Part shown: positions 61,711 through 64,000 of the stretch, in pieces | How the letters are laid out: each line of letters begins with the position of its first letter | Position numbering within the stretch: position 1 is the stretch's first letter | Source: Planctomycetota bacterium | GTDB lineage: Bacteria; Planctomycetota; UBA1135; UBA2386 | Assembly (NCBI GenBank): GCA_025459175.1 | Contig: JALORC010000041.1 | Span: 1 to 64,000 of the forward strand | Length of the DNA: 64,000 nucleotides | Direction: 5' to 3' | Translations under genes and position numbers: made by a program | The notes under the pieces: model-generated | The model's input: only the letters and a program-made list of their open reading frames with translations | What the model was told of the DNA's origin: nothing | Databases searched by the model: none

Positions 61711-63027
61711 ATGAAGTCGCCCATCCCGCTACTGCTTTACACGGTTTCGCTGGGTCTCTTCGGCTGGTCCGGCTGGAAGGTCTACCAAGCCGTGCCGCTG
61801 TGGAAGAACGAGGCCAGGGAAGCCGCCACTCGCCGGGGGCAGCAGGACGCCAAGGATCGGATCGGCGGCGGTCGTGGGCAGGGTCGGCTGTCCGCCGACT
61901 GGGTCTACAGCAAGCCAACGGCCCCATGGTGGCAGACCTTCAAGACCGTGAACTTGATCGGCAAGTTGCCGCCGCCCCCGAAGGGACCGGACGAAGGCCC
62001 GCAGGGGCCAGACAAGCCACCGCCCGTAGCGGATATCCGTCCGCTGGAGGACGTCATCGAGCTGGTGTCGCTCGTCTACGATGGCAAGGAAGGCGGGCGC
62101 GGTGGCAACACCCACGTGGTCCTGCGCTACAAGCCCGAAGCCAACGTCGAGTTGCCGGAGTGGGTCGTGCGTGAGAACTCCGCGCCCGTGGCGGCGGCCG
62201 GAACCCCTGGGGCGCGCGACATCGTCCGCGGTCCGGGCGCCGGCCAGGGCGGCCGTGGCGCAGGTGCCCCCCAGCCGGCCCCGACGGTGCCCGCGGCGTC
62301 GATCCCCAATCGCGGCGGGCGACCCAATCCAGCGCCGACGGCCACCCCGATGCCGACCTCGACGACCGGCCGCGAGATCCTGCAGAAGGTCTGGGTCGAT
62401 GACCAAGGGGACATGCGCCGCAGTTCGACGCTGTGGCCGGTGCGCGGCAACGACGGCAAGGTGTTCGGCACCGTCAAGCTGGTGCGGGTCGCGCCGGACG
62501 CTCAGACCGCCTACTTCGTGCGTGTGCTGCCGCCCGCGGCCCCCGGTCAGCCCCCTCGCGAGCCCCAGGAGGAGCAGCTGCTGAAGACGGCGATGAACCT
62601 GCGCCAGGATGTGCTCGCGGAGCTGCATCGCCTGCAAGGGCGCTCCGCCAGCGATTCGTCGCCGACTGCTCCGGCGAAGCCGGCCGCTGCCAGCTCGTGG
62701 CAGGACGTTCCCGAGACCACGCGGACCGGCAACCAATGGCAGTTGTCGCGCAAGGACGAGCAGCGGATTCGCGAGAACCCAGATCAGCTGTTCGAGCAGT
62801 TCTCGGTCGAGACGTACGTCGGCCGTTCCGGGGCTGTCCGCGGTGTGACGATCCGCAGCGTCGAGCCGCAGTTGGCCCAGCGCTTCGGCGTCGCGCCGGG
62901 CGAGGTGCTGATCGAGGTGAATGGTCGCACCGTCGAGTCGAAGGCGCAGGCGCTGCAGTTCGGCAAGGCCGACTACGGCCGCGGCGTGCGCACCTTCGTC
63001 ACCAAGTGGATTCGCGGCGCGGCCTGA
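61711..63027 (+). CDS. Membrane-anchored protein with C-terminal PDZ domain (GspC-like layout)
   Basis: 438 residues from the ATG at 61711. One N-terminal membrane segment (about 5-22) is followed by a Pro/Gly-rich linker and a low-complexity region (about 150-225). A beta section reads REILQKVWVDDQGDMR ... LWPVRGNDGKVFG. The C-terminal domain (about 350-435) is PDZ-like, with RGVTIRSVEPQLAQRFGVAPGEVLIEVNGRTV, seen as LAQRFGVAPGEVLIEVNGRT. One membrane segment, a periplasmic section and a C-terminal PDZ is the layout of GspC in type II secretion, but no other gsp gene is nearby. A role in envelope assembly or secretion is inferred only. Confidence 0.75.
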   Translation: MKSPIPLLLYTVSLGLFGWSGWKVYQAVPLWKNEAREAATRRGQQDAKDRIGGGRGQGRLSADWVYSKPTAPWWQTFKTVNLIGKLPPPPKGPDEGPQGPDKPPPVADIRPLEDVIELVSLVYDGKEGGRGGNTHVVLRYKPEANVELPEWVVRENSAPVAAAGTPGARDIVRGPGAGQGGRGAGAPQPAPTVPAASIPNRGGRPNPAPTATPMPTSTTGREILQKVWVDDQGDMRRSSTLWPVRGNDGKVFGTVKLVRVAPDAQTAYFVRVLPPAAPGQPPREPQEEQLLKTAMNLRQDVLAELHRLQGRSASDSSPTAPAKPAAASSWQDVPETTRTGNQWQLSRKDEQRIRENPDQLFEQFSVETYVGRSGAVRGVTIRSVEPQLAQRFGVAPGEVLIEVNGRTVESKAQALQFGKADYGRGVRTFVTKWIRGAA

Positions 63028-63090
63028 TCCCCAGGTCGCCTCGGCGGGCTCGCTCCGACGGCCCGCGCCGTGCTTCGGCAGAGTGAGCGC

Positions 63091-63837
63091 ATGCCCGCTT
63101 CCTCAGCAGGCCTGTTGACCATCGACTGCGGCAACAGCACCGTCGATTGTCTGCGGCATGCCGATGGTCAGCGCCGACGTTTCGACAACGACGGTGACTT
63201 CGGTGCGGCGCTGACCGAGTTCCTACGTGCGGCACCGATCACGCGCTGCATCGCCGTGCGCGTGATCGATCCCGCCGCCACGATCGTCGCGTCGGCGCTG
63301 GCGGCTCTGCGAGTCCCACTGGCCTGGGCTGGCATCGAACTACCCTGCCCGCTGCGACTCGACTACGAGGTGCCGGGTTCCCTGGGGCCCGACCGATGGC
63401 TCGGTGCGTTGGCCGCGCATCGACGGTTCGGGGCTGCCATCGTCGTCGATTGTGGTACCGCGACGACGATCAACCTGGTCGACGCCAGTGGCACCTTCCG
63501 CGGTGGGGCGATCGCTCCGGGGCTGCGCGCGATGCAGGCCGGGATGGCCGCGGTGACGCCGAGGCTCCCGGTCGCTGACCTGGATGCCGTGCCATGCATG
63601 CCGGCACGCAGTTCGTCGTCGGCCGTCAGCAGCGGGGTGCTGCTCGGCTACTGCGGCATGGTCGAGCGGCTGGTCGCGGATGCCATCGCTCGCGCCGGTG
63701 GCTCCGTGCAGGTCGTCGTCACCGGCGGCAACGCAGAACGGTTGCTGCGGCACTCCCGGCTGCGCCCGCATCACGAGCCGGCCCTGGTCCATCTGGGGCT
63801 GCGCCACTTGATCGAGGACTCTGCATGCGGCAGTTGA
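63091..63837 (+). CDS. coaX: Type III pantothenate kinase
   Basis: 248 residues from the ATG at 63091; another in-frame start lies at 63070. It phosphorylates pantothenate in CoA synthesis. The acetate-kinase-like fold is seen in LLTIDCGNSTVDC (Asp12), then LGPDRWLGALAA (usual GxDRxxxxxAA) near 110 and VVDCGTATTINLVD near 130, with GGAIAPGLRAMQAGM after it. The second-domain glycine motif VVTGGNAERL lies near 215. The gene overlaps the next one by 13 bp. Confidence 0.9.
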   Translation: MPASSAGLLTIDCGNSTVDCLRHADGQRRRFDNDGDFGAALTEFLRAAPITRCIAVRVIDPAATIVASALAALRVPLAWAGIELPCPLRLDYEVPGSLGPDRWLGALAAHRRFGAAIVVDCGTATTINLVDASGTFRGGAIAPGLRAMQAGMAAVTPRLPVADLDAVPCMPARSSSSAVSSGVLLGYCGMVERLVADAIARAGGSVQVVVTGGNAERLLRHSRLRPHHEPALVHLGLRHLIEDSACGS

Positions 63838-64000
63838 CCCCGCCGGGTGCTGCCGGCGTGGCCGTGCTTCGGGTCGAACCGCAGCAGCGCGAGGCTGTGC
63901 TTGCCTGCCTGCGCTTCCGAGTCGGCGATGGAGTGGCCGAGCGTGGACCGATCGCACGGGCGTGGCTGCTGTTGGACGGCGTCGCGACCGACGACATCTT
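63825..64000 (+). CDS. N-terminus of a TrmE/MnmE-like protein (partial)
   Basis: An ATG at 63825 opens a frame running off the right edge (58 full codons plus 2 nt). It starts MRQLTPPGAAGVAVLRVEPQ, close to the N-terminal folate-binding domain of MnmE (usual 'ATPPGxGGIAVIRISG'). FRVGDGVAERG and ARAWLLLDG follow. The Ala-for-Gly change in PPGAAG and the short spacing make a divergent or truncated relative possible. The GTPase part, if any, lies outside the window. Confidence 0.6.
   Translation, partial: MRQLTPPGAAGVAVLRVEPQQREAVLACLRFRVGDGVAERGPIARAWLLLDGVATDDI

Overview
The window is GC-rich bacterial chromosome with no sign of phage, plasmid, insertion sequence or CRISPR. The cell is a diderm: it carries KdsB, a WaaP/InaA-like LPS kinase, an Mla-type ABC transporter and many lipoproteins. 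FG-GAP and beta-helix secreted proteins that share a C-terminal module, GTG and TTG starts, few strong Shine-Dalgarno sites and a divergent EF-Tu switch I all suggest a Planctomycetota-type organism. That placement is inferred from recalled family features, not from a phylogeny.

Layout. 1-2064: tail of a secreted protein and a membrane-anchored protein with carboxypeptidase-regulatory-like repeats. 2065-5362: a complete ECF42-type sigma factor cluster (sigma factor, VOC, YCII/DGPF, DHFR-like, AHA1-like). 5397-9656 (minus): lipoprotein-kdsB-pyrG, and a beta-helix secreted protein. 9838-10214: a DUF433 antitoxin-like gene with a broken partner. 10357-13144: a coupled small protein / MoxR ATPase / metallopeptidase-VWA operon. 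13324-16824: full-length pyruvate carboxylase. 16814-24301 (minus): trmD-rplS-secDF-nadB-hflX. 24402-33332: riboflavin synthase, a hydrolase, an Asp-box lipoprotein, a double-domain cyanophycinase-like protein, a DCC protein and a large FG-GAP protein. 33405-38438 (minus): an Mla-like operon led by an aromatic-repeat lipoprotein and ending in nat. 38580-46266: trpS, two lipoproteins, an LPS-kinase-like gene, HU, a cystathionine gamma-synthase-family enzyme, a MutS2-like protein without Smr, and a lone receiver protein.

46368-61345 is the expression core: tRNA-Thr(TGT), Tyr(GTA), Gly(TCC), Thr(GGT), tuf, tRNA-Trp(CCA), secE, nusG, rplK, rplA, rplJ, rplL, rpoB, rpoC, rpsL, rpsG. The order matches the E. 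coli thrU-tyrU-glyT-thrT-tufB-secE-nusG-rplKAJL-rpoBC region, joined here to rpsL-rpsG and lacking fusA. 61711 to the end holds a membrane PDZ protein, coaX and the start of a TrmE/MnmE-like gene.

The main anomalies are: rpoB is broken by a small internal deletion plus frameshift near 53188, in a gene that must be intact in a living cell; a toxin-like N-terminus is fused to what looks like the tail of a secreted protein (9838-9981); an uncharacterised aromatic-repeat lipoprotein is translationally coupled to MlaE/MlaF; EF-Tu departs from consensus at G1 and switch I; and a 17-bp tandem array begins inside the last codons of rpsG.
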